Assembly: GCA_027257055.1 (NCBI GenBank)
Contig: JAPVLO010000323.1
Location: 1,499,001-1,563,000, forward strand
Reading direction: 5' to 3'
DNA from: Cephalopachus bancanus
Lineage: Eukaryota > Chordata > Mammalia > Primates > Tarsiidae
Length of the DNA: 64,000 nucleotides
Part shown: positions 13,270 to 23,797 of the stretch, one piece after another
Numbering within the stretch: the stretch's first letter is position 1
Layout: each line of letters opens with the position of its first letter
Position numbers and translations under genes: made by a program
Notes under the pieces: generated by a model
Told to the model about the DNA's origin: nothing
Databases searched by the model: none
Seen by the model: only the letters and a program-made list of their open reading frames with translations

Positions 13270-14221
13270 TGTTTGAGAGTGGAGGTGAGAGGATTGTCTG
13301 AGCCCGTGGGTTCAAGTCCAGCCTGGGCAACATGGTGAGACCTCATCTTTACAATAAATCAAAAAATTAGCTGGGCATGGTGGTGCACGCCTATAATTCC
13401 AGCCTCTTGGAAGGCTGAAGTGGAAGGATCGCCTGAGCCCAGCAGGTCGATGTGTGATGGCCATGAGCAGCGTGTCACTGCCCTCTAGCCTAGGTGACAG
13501 GGTGAGATTGTCATTCAAAAAAAAAAAAAGACCAAATTGCATTAAAAATGCTAACTTCGTTGGAAATTTTCCTCTCTTACATCACCACCTCCTTCCTTAC
13601 ACACACACATTCAGTGCCGGATTCCTTGAAAATAAATCTGATGATCACCATTGCCAAGGTCAACATTCAATGTAGATCATCACTGGACACCAAAATACCA
13701 GGTATAAACAAAGGAAAAAGATCTTCCCTTTAATTTCATTCCCTTCTCAAGAGCAAGTGCTAACCTATATATATATATATGTAGATTTTAATACTGAGAG
13801 ATGAGAGACATAATTAATGCCACCCCTTTCTTAAGCAACCCCTTCTGCTCAGAATATCTGCAGCTTAGAAGCAGGGTCAGTGATGTCCAAGTGGAGGAAA
13901 AAAATCAGTCTTGTGCAGTGTGTTCAGTGTTAAGAGTGCCTATTGGTGCCTACTCAAGACTTTAGCAAACTAGCTAGAAAGAAATTACCTTGGCTCAGTT
14001 GTATTCAGTAAGTATGTGCTGAGTGCCTCCTGATATGCCCGGCTCCTTGCTAGGTGCTGGGAATAAAGTACTGAGTGAGACAGGTGGCCTCTAAGAACTT
14101 TAGCCTAATGCAGACTACCATGGACATCTGAGCCATCGCATATGGCAGGATGTTTCTTTTTAATTATATTTTATAAAATAACATTTTCTTTTTAAAAATA
14201 GGTCTTTCTTTATTTTATTTT

Positions 14222-14318
14222 ATATGCTCAGGCTGATCTTGAACTCCTGGCTTCAAGCAATCCTTCAGCCTTGGCCTTGCAATGTGTTTGAATTACAGGC
14301 GTGAGCCACCACTTCCCC
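14222..14318 (-). repeat. Alu fragment
   Basis: 'gctcaggctgatcttgaact' to 'ggcgtgagccaccac'; half-element only. Confidence 0.75.
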
Positions 14319-16054
14319 TCCTCAGCTGTGACAACCAAAAGTCTCTGCAGATAAATGCCCTTTGAGGGGCAAAATCATTCCCGGGTGAGAAGCCCTGATC
14401 TCATGGAAAAGAGAAACATTAGACAATTACACAATTAGTCTGTAATGGGTGGTACGAAGAAGTGTGTCCTAACCCGAGGGACACGCATCAGGGAATCTTA
14501 CATCTCCCTTCTATCAACTTCAGATTCCCAGCACATACCTTGCTTGGCTGGACTGACTTCCTGGGTGATTACCCTCAAGATACTGCCCTCACACTCCTTT
14601 CTGACTATCAGCACTCCTATGTTCCCACCAATCTTCTTTCAAATCTCGAAATTTGTGATTTCAGTGGTCTTCTCAGCACCCAACAGAGGAGAAGGATTTT
14701 ACAAAGCCATGGGAGCTAGCCTCTGAGTTAGCCCCTCCACACTGCTGCTGTGAAAGTGAGTCAAGGCATGACCCCCCTGTGTGCTGAGTGTCTATCTCAG
14801 GGGCTGTGTCCCCGTGTCAGTGCCTAGCTGGGGCACAAGGCCTTAACTCACCTACTCTCGTTCTATTTTCCTCAAGGAAGCTGGGAGCTTTGTTAAAGAC
14901 TCAAGATTTCCTTCAACTCAGCAATTTTATCCTGAAAAATCAACTTACAGCTTTAAAAATAGTTCGCCTTAACACTTACAAGAAGACCAAATGCATTTTG
15001 CCTGGGTCAACACATTTATAAAAATGTTAACATTTATTTATAACAGATTCATTTAGCGTGGCTTTTCTTAGACTGCATGACACGTAAACCAGAGAGCAAA
15101 CAAAGTACCTTTAGTGGACCACTGATTTCTTCTCAAAAACCAATGGAGAATTTACAGACTATACTGGGATGATAAACTGTATAAATAGAATGGCTTTATA
15201 GAATAAGCTATAACATATAATACATGCATATATAAACTACATAATAACCTATAAAATAAATGGGGGAAACGCTGTGGCCACATAATAACTATATCCTAGA
15301 ATTCTCTGGCAAAAAATGTCTTCAGCAAAATTGACTGGAACCCCTCAGCACAGGATGGTTCTCTTTTTATGCATTGATAATTAAGTACCTCACTGTTTCC
15401 CAGAGATTGGGACCTTACTTCAGAAACGTCAATGTCTTTAATTTTTCTTTTTTATTCCTGGCCAATGACACATGCTATCTCAGGACATGCTAACCAAACC
15501 CATAAAGTTCAGTGGGTGTGAAAAGTGGGAGACAAGGTAGCAGGATTATGGCAGCACTGATTGTGTTAGAGAAACACAAGGACTGGAAAAGGACAGAAAT
15601 AGGTCTGCTCAAATCTGACAAGCTACTCCAGTTGACACCCAGTAGACTATATAAAGTCTAATCATTTCAAGAAACAGGGCTGAATGTTTCCATTTCTAAG
15701 TAGTGATTCCAAAAACAACAGGGACTGTGACACAAATTATCTTCAGAAAGAATTTCTAACATTATTCATTTTCTGCCCAGAAGTCTTCTAGCTCATATAA
15801 GAAATCAATGCACAGTGTGAAAGCTGGAAGACCCAGGTAGAAACTGGAGTGGTTTGTAAGATTTGGGCAAACCTCATTCAGTCCTTTCCCATACCTTTTG
15901 CTTCTCCTTCACAGTCAATGCCACCGTAATCCAATCACCTTTCGACAGTGGTTAGGCACAGATCCTACCTCCTCTTCCCCCCCCTTCCACACCCATCCCC
16001 ATACACATACCACTGTTTGCCAGGTAACATCACTTGGGTTGATGCACTGGAGAA

Positions 16055-16205
16055 CAGCAGAATAGGAGTTAGCATATTCCTACTCCATCACCAAGAGGCT
16101 TTGGACCTCAGGTGAGTTGCTCTGAGCCTCAATTTCAGTATCAGGAAAATGAGGGCAGTCAACTAGAGTAGGCACCAGTCACGCTTTTCTCTAAAGGACT
16201 GGAAG
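16055..16205 (+). mobile_element. MIR fragment
   Basis: 'gctctgagcctcaatttcag' with tatcaggaaaatgagg matches the MIR core in plus orientation. Confidence 0.5.
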
Positions 16206-16429
16206 AGTATGTAATTTAAGCTTTGTGAACCAAGAGGCAAAACTGAAACTGTTGTAGAGGTCCTTGTATAATGAGAGGAAAAATATTCCATACATTTTTA
16301 AGAAATGAAACTCAAAACATAACAACAATTGAGCATAATTATTTGTAATACAGGCCAGCTAATGAAACACATGGAATTTATTCATGGGCACTGAGATTTG
16401 AATTTCATGTAATTTTCATGTGTCACAAG

Positions 16430-16560
16430 ATATTCTTTTGATTTTTTTTTCCTCCCAACCATTTGAAAATGTAAAAACCATTCTTTGCTTGGGCCGTATA
16501 AAAACAGGCTGTGGGTGGACCTGACCCTAGGCTCTAGTTTGTTGACTTCTGAGCTAGATG
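16430..16560 (-). mobile_element. hAT-like fragment
   Basis: 'tgggccgtataaaaacaggc' followed by 'ctctagtttgttgac' resembles the end region of hAT elements with the 'ggcaaactacggcc' end. Small and diverged. Confidence 0.4.
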
Positions 16561-17302
16561 ACTCATAGTGTTCCTTTCAAATATGAGTCTTTGTCTCTTG
16601 TTTTCAATCTATATTCCTACTTATAAATCATAACTGATAAAACTTTCCCATGGAGCTTTGTTTCTTGGCTGTCCTCTCCCAACCCTTCTGTGTGCTACAG
16701 AATCTCTTAGGAAGGTACGAGAGTTCAGGTTAACTAGCACTTCCAAGCTCAAGTCTCACTCTAATCACTAGCCAATGAATCAAACACGAACTTGACTTCC
16801 AGGTGCACCCTATTCTGACCCAACTTGCTAAATAAATCCTCACGTCTCTAATTACATCTGAGCCACACTTATTGCAATCGTCTGTGCATGATCTTTTTTT
16901 TTTTTAACCTTTCCTTAATCCAGTTCTTTAGGGTGTGTTTCAAGGAATGCAAGAGTTATTATAAACAAAGGTGTCTTGCTCAAACACCTTTGAAAATATT
17001 GCATACCATCTCTCTCGGAGAAGCACAATGCGTATTCATATATTAAAGGCTCTGAGGAATCCTGCAGCAAATGTATGATTAAAAGAAACATTTATTTAAT
17101 GTTTTTCTTGAAGACATTTATTACTATCCTGCAGAAAGCACTCTGAAGTGCCCTCTCAGTGAGTTAGTATCACCTGAGGGACTGACTGACATCCTTTTAT
17201 GTTAAGGAAGTTCCCTACCTTATGACTCTTGGTGGGTAGCGGAGCTCATGTCCCACTAGGGAAGTCAACACCACCAGACTCCCAGCTCCATTACAGCTAC
17301 TG

Positions 17303-17427
17303 TGGCTAATTTTTTGCTTTATTGTAGAGATGGGTATCACCAGCTTGTCCAGGCTGGTCTCGAACTCCCGGGCCCAAGCAATCCTCTCACCTTGGCTTCC
17401 CAAAGTGCTGAGTCACCACGCCTGGCC
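17303..17427 (-). repeat. Alu fragment (left arm)
   Basis: 'tggctaattttttgctttat' to 'caccacgcctggcc'; a small deletion near the end. Confidence 0.8.
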
Positions 17428-17639
17428 TTGCTCAGACATTTAAATAATGCATGGCCAGCTAGCAATTTAATCAGCTGCAAAATTTCAAAAGTCCACGTAG
17501 TGATTTAACTGTGTAACAGCTTAGTGGAACCAATGCCTTTCAAAATTATTATTTATTAGTTCTTATTATAGACTTAACTACAGAAAAAAATGTGACCAAA
17601 ATATCAGTATCAATCAACTGCCTAATTAAACAGCACTAA

Positions 17640-17870
17640 TGAGAAACTTCTAGATCTGCACAGTACTAGGCCAGCATCATCAGCTTTACCTGGGGACTTT
17701 TTTAGACATGCAAATTCTTCAGTACTATATCTGGCTTATTGGATCAGAAACCCAGGGGCAGGGATGGGGTGAGGGGAAAGGGGGTGCAGTGTGGGGAGGG
17801 GGTGATAGCAATCTGTGTTTCAACAAGTCATTCAGGTAATCCTGATGCACATTGCTAGCCTAGATTGATC
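17640..17870 (+). mobile_element. hAT-Charlie-like element (MER5/MER20 class)
   Basis: 'ttacctggggacttttttag', 'acatgcaaattctt', 'ggatcagaaaccca', 'agcaatctgtgtttcaacaa' and 'gtaatcctgatgcacat' follow the order of short hAT-Charlie elements. The middle is a G-rich tract. Subfamily not resolved. Confidence 0.55.
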
Positions 17871-18169
17871 TAAATATAGTTTCAAAATCTGGTATTTCTT
17901 TAAGACCTGAAGAGGTCTCATTTGTCCTAGAATGGGCTCTCTCTTCTTATATATGAATAAAGTCTCAGAGTTCTAAAAATCAGCATAAATTTCATCACCA
18001 AATTTTCTAATATTTCTCTAACATGTTTTTCAAAAATATTATCTGATGATTAGTATATTTATTAGCCAACACCAAGTTCATAGCTATATTTAGCATAAAA
18101 TATGAAAGAAAAAAATTAGGAGATAATACATTTTGGGGTGGGGTAGGAAAAAATAGAGGTGTCCATTTT

Positions 18170-18460
18170 CTTTCTTTTTTACTTTTGATTCAGGATCTTA
18201 CTCTGTCACCTCAACTGGAGTGCAGTGGCACAATCACAGCAATTGATCTCTTGGGCTCAGACAATCCTTCTCCCTCAGTCTTCTGAATAGCTGAGACTTA
18301 CAGGTGTGCGTCACCATGCTCGGCTAATTTTTCTATTTTTTTGTAGACACGAGGTCTCTCTATGTTGTAAAAATTGGTCTTGAACTCTTGGGCTCAAGCA
18401 ATCCTCCCACTTTGGCCTCCCAAGGTGCTAGGATTACAGGCATGAGGCACTGTGCCTGGT
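18170..18460 (-). repeat. Alu
   Basis: 'caggatcttactctgtcacc' to 'gaggcactgtgcctggtc'. Diverged. Confidence 0.88.
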
Positions 18461-18593
18461 CAGCAATGCCCATTTTCAAGTAGAGGAAGATGAGTTTCAT
18501 CCCTTCGAAGACTTGATTTCTGACAGTTTTGTTTTCTCATGTTTTGGTGAAGTTAAGTTTTCCTTAACTTGGCTGTACTGTTGCAAATTATGG

Positions 18594-18890
18594 TTTTTTT
18601 TTTTTTTTTTTTTTTGAGTTGGAGTCTCACTCTGTCGCCCAGACTGGAGTGTAGTGACCGCTCGCGGCCTCCGCAGCCTCGACCTGCTGGGCTCCGGCAA
18701 TCCTTCCTCCTTAGCCTTCCAAGCAGCTGGAACTACAGGCGTGCTACCACGCCCGGCTAATTTTTGATTTATTGTAGAGATGAGGTCTCGCCAAGTTGCC
18801 CAGGTGGGTCTTGAACATGCAGGCTCAGGCAATCCACTCACCTCAGCCTCCCAAGGCACAGGATTACAGGCCGAGCCACCGAGCCCGGCT
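18594..18890 (-). repeat. Alu, young subfamily
   Basis: Long poly(T), 'gagttggagtctcactctgt', ending 'gccgagccaccgagcccggc'. Short target duplication tatggtt on both sides. Confidence 0.93.
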
Positions 18891-19120
18891 TATGGTTCAT
18901 TTTTAAGCATGGGTGCTGGAAAAAGCTTCTATGAAGACCTAGTGTTGCATTATAGAAGCAGGCTGTTCCTTTTGAATTGCCTTTCTAGACATGCATGCAG
19001 ATTTCAAGTCTTTTTTCCTGTATCACAAAAGGACTTATGAATAATTCATAATCTCAGCATTTTTAAACAAAAAGTTATTCTATTATGACAGATGTAGAAA
19101 GCTGAAAAGTTCTATCAAAC

Positions 19121-19410
19121 TTTTTTTCTGAGTTGGAGTCTCACTCTGTTACCCAGGCTGGAGTGCAGTGGCACAATCATGGCCACCGCAGCCTCGACCT
19201 GCTGGGCTCAGGTGATCCTTCCACCCTCAGCCTTCCAAGTAGCTGGAACTACAGGTGCATGCCACCATGCCCAGCTAACTTTTTGATTTATTGTAGAGAC
19301 GAGGTCTCACAAATTGCCCAGGCTGGTCTCAAACTCCTGGACTCAGGCAATCCTCTCGCCTTGGCCTCCCAAAGTGCTAGGATTACAGGCTTGAGCCACT
19401 GTGCCTGGCC
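19121..19410 (-). repeat. Alu
   Basis: Flanked by tatcaaacttttt on both sides (19113 and 19413), a clear target duplication. Confidence 0.93.
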
Positions 19411-19534
19411 TTATCAAACTTTTTAAAGACCTAACACTTTTATAAAACAAACTGTAAGCTCTACTATGACTAATTAATTAGTTTAAAACACATTGACATG
19501 ATGTTTATGGAGAAAATGGGGAAAGAGAATAAAG

Positions 19535-19738
19535 AAAGCATTTGTTGAGCAACTATTATGTGCCAGGAATTGTGCCAAATGCTTGAATTTTTTTCCCCAT
19601 AAAATTCCCATGACAACTTGCAAGCTAGATTAAAAACTGATACTCAGTATTTTGGTAATTTGTCCAAGATCACATGGGATTTGGCTTAGCTCAGAGAACA
19701 CATACTATAAAGTCCGTTTTCTTTCCCTACATTACACA
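19535..19738 (-). mobile_element. MIR element
   Basis: 'tgttgagcaactattatgtg' with ccaggaattgtgcc, then 'ttggtaatttgtccaagatc' followed by acatggg, matches an antisense MIR. It ends about 60 bases from the LRRC8B donor. Confidence 0.7.
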
Positions 19739-19799
19739 CTACAGGCATAGCAGATACTCAAAAGACTAACGGAATAAAGGAAAGAATGGGTTGACTTAC

Positions 19800-21938
19800 A
19801 TTGTTGTTGGTCACAGCAAAGTACTGCAAATTACTCAGATACTGGATTTCTTCTGGAATGAAGGTCAGGTGGTTATAGCTTAGATCCAAATAATGCAGTT
19901 TGGTGCATAGAAAAAGCTGTAAGGGCAGATTCTCAATATTATTGTGGTCCAAAGAGAGCTGCTCTAGGTTAGATAGTGCCCCGATTTGTGCGGGAATATA
20001 TGCAATGTTATTATGCCATAACTTTAAGCAGGAAAGATTTTGAAGATGCTGAAAGCTAATGATCTCTTCCACAGTTTTAAGGTTATTTTCCTTTAAGTCC
20101 AACTCATGCAAATTGTTCAGGCTGAAAATGGAGTGTGGAATGCGTTCTAGGTCACAGCTGATCAGTTCCAGGCTTTTCAGATTGACCATCTTTTTTAAGT
20201 TGTTCAACACAACCAGTTTGCTTCCCTCGTTATCAAGGGACAACTTCTGCAGGGAAGGCAGAAGGTCTGTAACGACCTGTGGGATCCGGGAGAGGCTGCT
20301 CTTTAAGTAGAGGGTCCTCAGATTTTTTAAGTCCTGAAAGCCCTCCAACTGTGTGGTGGTCAACTGCTCGGGTAGAACACAGCCTGACAGATAAAGTTCC
20401 TTGAGGTTCTTCAGATGAAATACCCAGCGTGGAATTTTTCCCATTTCAGTAAATTTCAGGCGGAGGATTTTTAAGTTCTCCTCTAGAAAGGCCAGTGCGG
20501 GATGGTCTACTATCAGAGATGAATGATACACATGGAGTTCCTTTAGGTTGACCAGCTGTGAGACTGTGGAAGGCAGTTTCACCTCTGGGATAAGCTCCAG
20601 GCTTAGCACTTCCATTTCAGTTAACTCGAAGACATTGTCTGGAAGACCGCTGAGCATGAAAAGATGCAGTTCTGTCTTGTCCTGGGAATTCTTCACAAGC
20701 TTGCTTTTCAGTTTCTCCACTGTCCATTCGTTATTGAGGTTGATCTGTTTCAGCTTGTTCTCACTGACCTCTGACAAGAATATGGAGAAACGTTTGGAAT
20801 AAAGAGGATCGTACTGATCAGCCAGGTGAAGGATAAAGGCAAAGTCATTCTTGACGTCAGGGATGTCGCTGTAGTTGCTTTTTTCTCTTAACGCCTCAAA
20901 GGAGTATTGCTTCAGGGAACTCCTCAGCATCCACCACAAGCTGTAGGAGGAGGTCAGACCATAGAGTATAACCAAAATGACATAAAATGAAGCCAGGACC
21001 TTAAATATTTCTGCCAAGGAGTAGACACACTGGTAGCGTTTATATCCTGTAAAAGCCTGCACATCAACTGAACAGTCGATTTCAAGAGTGATGTACGTTA
21101 AAAAATACGGGACGTAAGTTATGATGAGGACAAACAAAATGACTTTGACTATTATCTGCTTCAGATACACCCTATAAATGATGTCCTTCTGCTCCACGTG
21201 CATGCGGAATCTTTTCACTTTTTCAAAGATGGCTTTGGCCTGTTCACCCTCCTTCTTGTCCAGGACGCTAGAAGTTGGGCTTTCTATGCCAGCTGACTCC
21301 AAGCCCGGCTGTGGGTAGGGCAATGACTGCTTGGTGGAATCAATGTCAGCTGAACATCCTGAGGATGAAAGCAAAATCTTGGACTTGGAGAGTTTCAGGG
21401 GTCTCACGGATTGCTCAGCCACGGTTTCTGACAGGGCACGGGTGGTCCATGGAGAATCAAAGCACTTGTGAAGGATGGCCACAAAATGCTCGAGCCTGGA
21501 ACTGGTACTGGGGTAGTGAAGCCAAAAGTTGCTGCAGGCTGCAAAGATGAGCGTGTGCAAGAGCACCAGGTAGGGAAAAAACTTTGCAAACCAATGGAGC
21601 TGCTTCTCGTAACAGACAGCATCGATATAGGAGTACTGTTGCCGGTGGAGGTCATTCTGGATTCGGAGGGGGAGTGGAAGTGGTGTCCCAGGGTGAGAGG
21701 ATGCGTTCATGCTGGCTTTCAGGATGTCCCAAGGCACGGCACAGTGATTGTCAAACTCCACTTTGCACGGAAGACAGCACAGAACCCTGCTTTGTGTAAG
21801 CTGGAGAGCTCCAGCCAGCACGGCCACCAGCAGCATGATCAGGGTGATGTAATACCAGAAGACGTCCCACCATGGTTTCAAGATGTGATAAGAAGACTGA
21901 GCGTCTGCTAAACATTTTAGCTCTGTTAGTGTAATCAT
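19800..21938 (-). CDS. LRRC8B: LRRC8B, large coding exon (residues 1-713 of 803)
   Basis: Encodes the channel part and most of the leucine-rich repeats of LRRC8B, a subunit of the volume-regulated anion channel (VRAC), which forms hexamers with the obligatory LRRC8A; an ER calcium-leak role has also been proposed for LRRC8B. The start ATG (complement of 21936-21938) has G at -3 and gives MITLTELKCLADAQSSYHIL. Hydrophobic segments lie near residues 24-46, 120-142, 261-283 and 308-330, matching the four helices of the pannexin-like domain. Extracellular-loop cysteines are at 54, 55, 58, 66, 109, 289 and 304, and there is an N-glycosylation sequon at N78 (NAS). The intracellular loop (about 145-260) is Ser-rich. 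Leucine-rich repeats run from about residue 400 onward. The exon ends after VTNNN at a GTAAGT donor (19799 downward). Reading through the donor adds 13 residues and a stop at 19758. Identification rests on near-identity with human LRRC8B as I know it. Confidence 0.97.
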
Positions 21939-21964
21939 GGCTTTCCCTTGTAAGAGTGCAGAAA
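21939..21964 (-). other. LRRC8B: LRRC8B 5' UTR end and splice acceptor of the coding exon
   Basis: On the minus strand a pyrimidine-rich stretch ends in CCTCTTCCAG (complement of 21965-21974), followed by 26 untranslated bases and then the ATG. So the start codon lies in an internal exon and at least one upstream non-coding exon must exist at higher coordinates. I could not place that exon by eye. Confidence 0.8.
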
Positions 21965-22971
21965 CTGGAAGAGGAAAATAAAAGAAACATTACTGAAGCA
22001 AGTACCCAAATAAACATTGAATGCTAGTGCCTGAACATATATACCCTGGTCAAGTAGGATTTAGCTCAGACTTAAAACCCAGGAGGCAGGGTTGATCAAG
22101 GAGCACATGAGTCTTCTGGTTTCATCTGAAACCACAGGCCATTCCAACTGAGCACTGTTAAGTCTTTTAGATGGGGGACCATATGACAATAGCCAGACTC
22201 AATATGTAAAGAAACTTGGAGATAGCCCTTGATGCAATGATCTGGTTACTTCCTCTATCTCAATTCCAGGCTGGACTATTAAAAACCAGGAGCCAGTTTT
22301 TCTTCAACTAACGTTGAAAAAACTTGCTCTTATGTTACTAATTTCTAACAGTCCCATTTATACCCTCCAAAATGCCTGAGTAAGCTCCTTTCCACATCCT
22401 GCCCTGTGTCTGCAGCATCAGTTACAGGCTGAGAGTTGTTTCAATCACAAGGAGCCTTTTGAGCAAGCTCTGCTTTATAAACCTTATCTCTTAGGCTTAG
22501 TGAGATCTATGATTCCGTGCCCAAAACAAACCGTCACTGAATGTATTATCTTCCTTTCCCTCAAGCTCTCACTTCATCATTTAAGTATATGAATATTTTA
22601 AAGCTTTGGATATTTAAGAGTTGGAAAACAACAGTAATGGCTTAAAAAAGGATAAGGAAGAAAAACTCTGTTGGAATATATGGTCTGTTATGGGGGATTA
22701 AATTTAATGTTGTGATGGCAAAGTAGTAAAAGGATAAATGATTAAGGCGTATTCTATTATTAAATTATTTTTACCTTCAGAAAAACAAGTCAATGTTGTA
22801 TTTCCATACTGAAAAGTATTCAGACATCATTCCTGAGAATTTTTCTCTATGTTTAGTTTTACAGACATCAAGTATTTTAAGATTGCTAACTAGTAAAATC
22901 CAGATTACCTATAAGATGGCACAGAGTAAGATAAAAGGAAATACATGGATCTTAGAATATATATATATATA

Positions 22972-23244
22972 GCCGGGCTCGGTGGCTCAGCCTGTAATCC
23001 TGCGCCATTGGGAGGCTGAGGTGAGTGGATTGCCTGAGCCCGCGGGTTCGAGACCCGCCTAGGCAGCGAGACCTCATCTCTACAATAAATCAAAAAATCA
23101 GCTGGGCGTGGTAGCACATGCCTGTAATTCTGGCTCCTTGGAAGGCTGAGGCAGAAGGATCGCCGGAGCCCAGCGGGTTGAGGCTGCGGTGGCCGGGAGC
23201 AGCCACTGCACTCCAGTCTGGGCGACGGAGTGAGACTCCAACTC

Positions 23245-23273
<29 letters not shown>
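22972..23273 (+). repeat. Alu, young subfamily, left member of an inverted pair
   Basis: Begins 'gccgggctcggtggctcagc', ends with about 29 A. Faces the Alu at 23309-23577 tail to tail. Confidence 0.94.

Positions 23274-23310
<37 letters not shown>
23273..23310. repeat. (TA)n tract between two inverted Alus
   Basis: About 18 TA units joining the poly(A) of one Alu to the start of the next. A further short (TA)n precedes the left Alu at 22958-22970. Confidence 0.95.
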
Positions 23311-23313
<3 letters not shown>

Positions 23314-23577
23314 GTCTCACTCCGTCGCCCAGACTGGAGTGCAGTGGCTACCGCAGCTTCAACCCGCTGGGATCCAGTGATCCTTCCGCCTCAGCCTTCC
23401 TAGCAGCCAGAACTACAGGCGTGCACTACCACGTCAGGCTGATTTTTGATTTATTGTAGAGATGAATCAAAGTCTCGCCAAGTTGCCCAGGCGGGTCTCA
23501 AACCTGCGGGCTCAGGCAATCGACTCACCTCAGCCTCCCAAAGCAAGGGATTACAGGCTGAGCCACCAAGCCCGGCC
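23309..23577 (-). repeat. Alu, young subfamily, right member of the inverted pair
   Basis: 'agtctcactccgtcgcccag' to 'gccaccaagcccggcc'. Its own poly(T) and first bases are missing and replaced by (TA)n. Confidence 0.92.
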
Positions 23578-23606
23578 AGAAAATATCTATTAAGAAAAAA
23601 GAAAAA

Positions 23607-23757
23607 TGGCTGGGTATAGGGCAGTGGCTCACTCCTTGGGAGGCTGAGGTAGATCACATGAGTCCAGGAAGTTCGAGACTAGCTTGGACAACATGGTCAA
23701 ACCCCAACTCTACTAAACCAAACCAAACCAAACAAACAAACAAACAAACAAAAAACA
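23607..23757 (+). repeat. Alu left monomer with (AAAC)n tail
   Basis: 'ggctgggtatagggcagtgg' to 'catggtcaaaccccaactct', then (AACC)n and (AAAC)n. No right arm. Confidence 0.8.
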
Positions 23758-23797
23758 GGAAGAAGAAAACAAACAAACAAAAAACAGGAAGAAGAAA
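23740..23797 (+). repeat. 29-bp tandem duplication of an A-rich tail
   Basis: The text around 'aaaaaacaggaagaagaaaa' occurs twice with a 29-base offset. Confidence 0.85.

Larger units (their letters stand above)
12629..13529 (+). repeat. Alu split by the 604-bp inverted insertion
   Basis: Head at 12629-12665 (gggccaggcatggcggttc), body at about 13270-13529 ending in poly(A). The two halves join in Alu register once 12666-13269 is removed. Confidence 0.9.

Noticed and set aside
18497..18859. 120-codon open frame on the minus strand
   Set aside because: Mostly the Alu at 18594-18890 read in sense.
21468..21911. 147-codon open frame on the plus strand
   Set aside because: Antisense shadow of the conserved LRRC8B coding exon.
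22905..23459. Frames spanning the inverted Alus
   Set aside because: Alu and (TA)n translation only.
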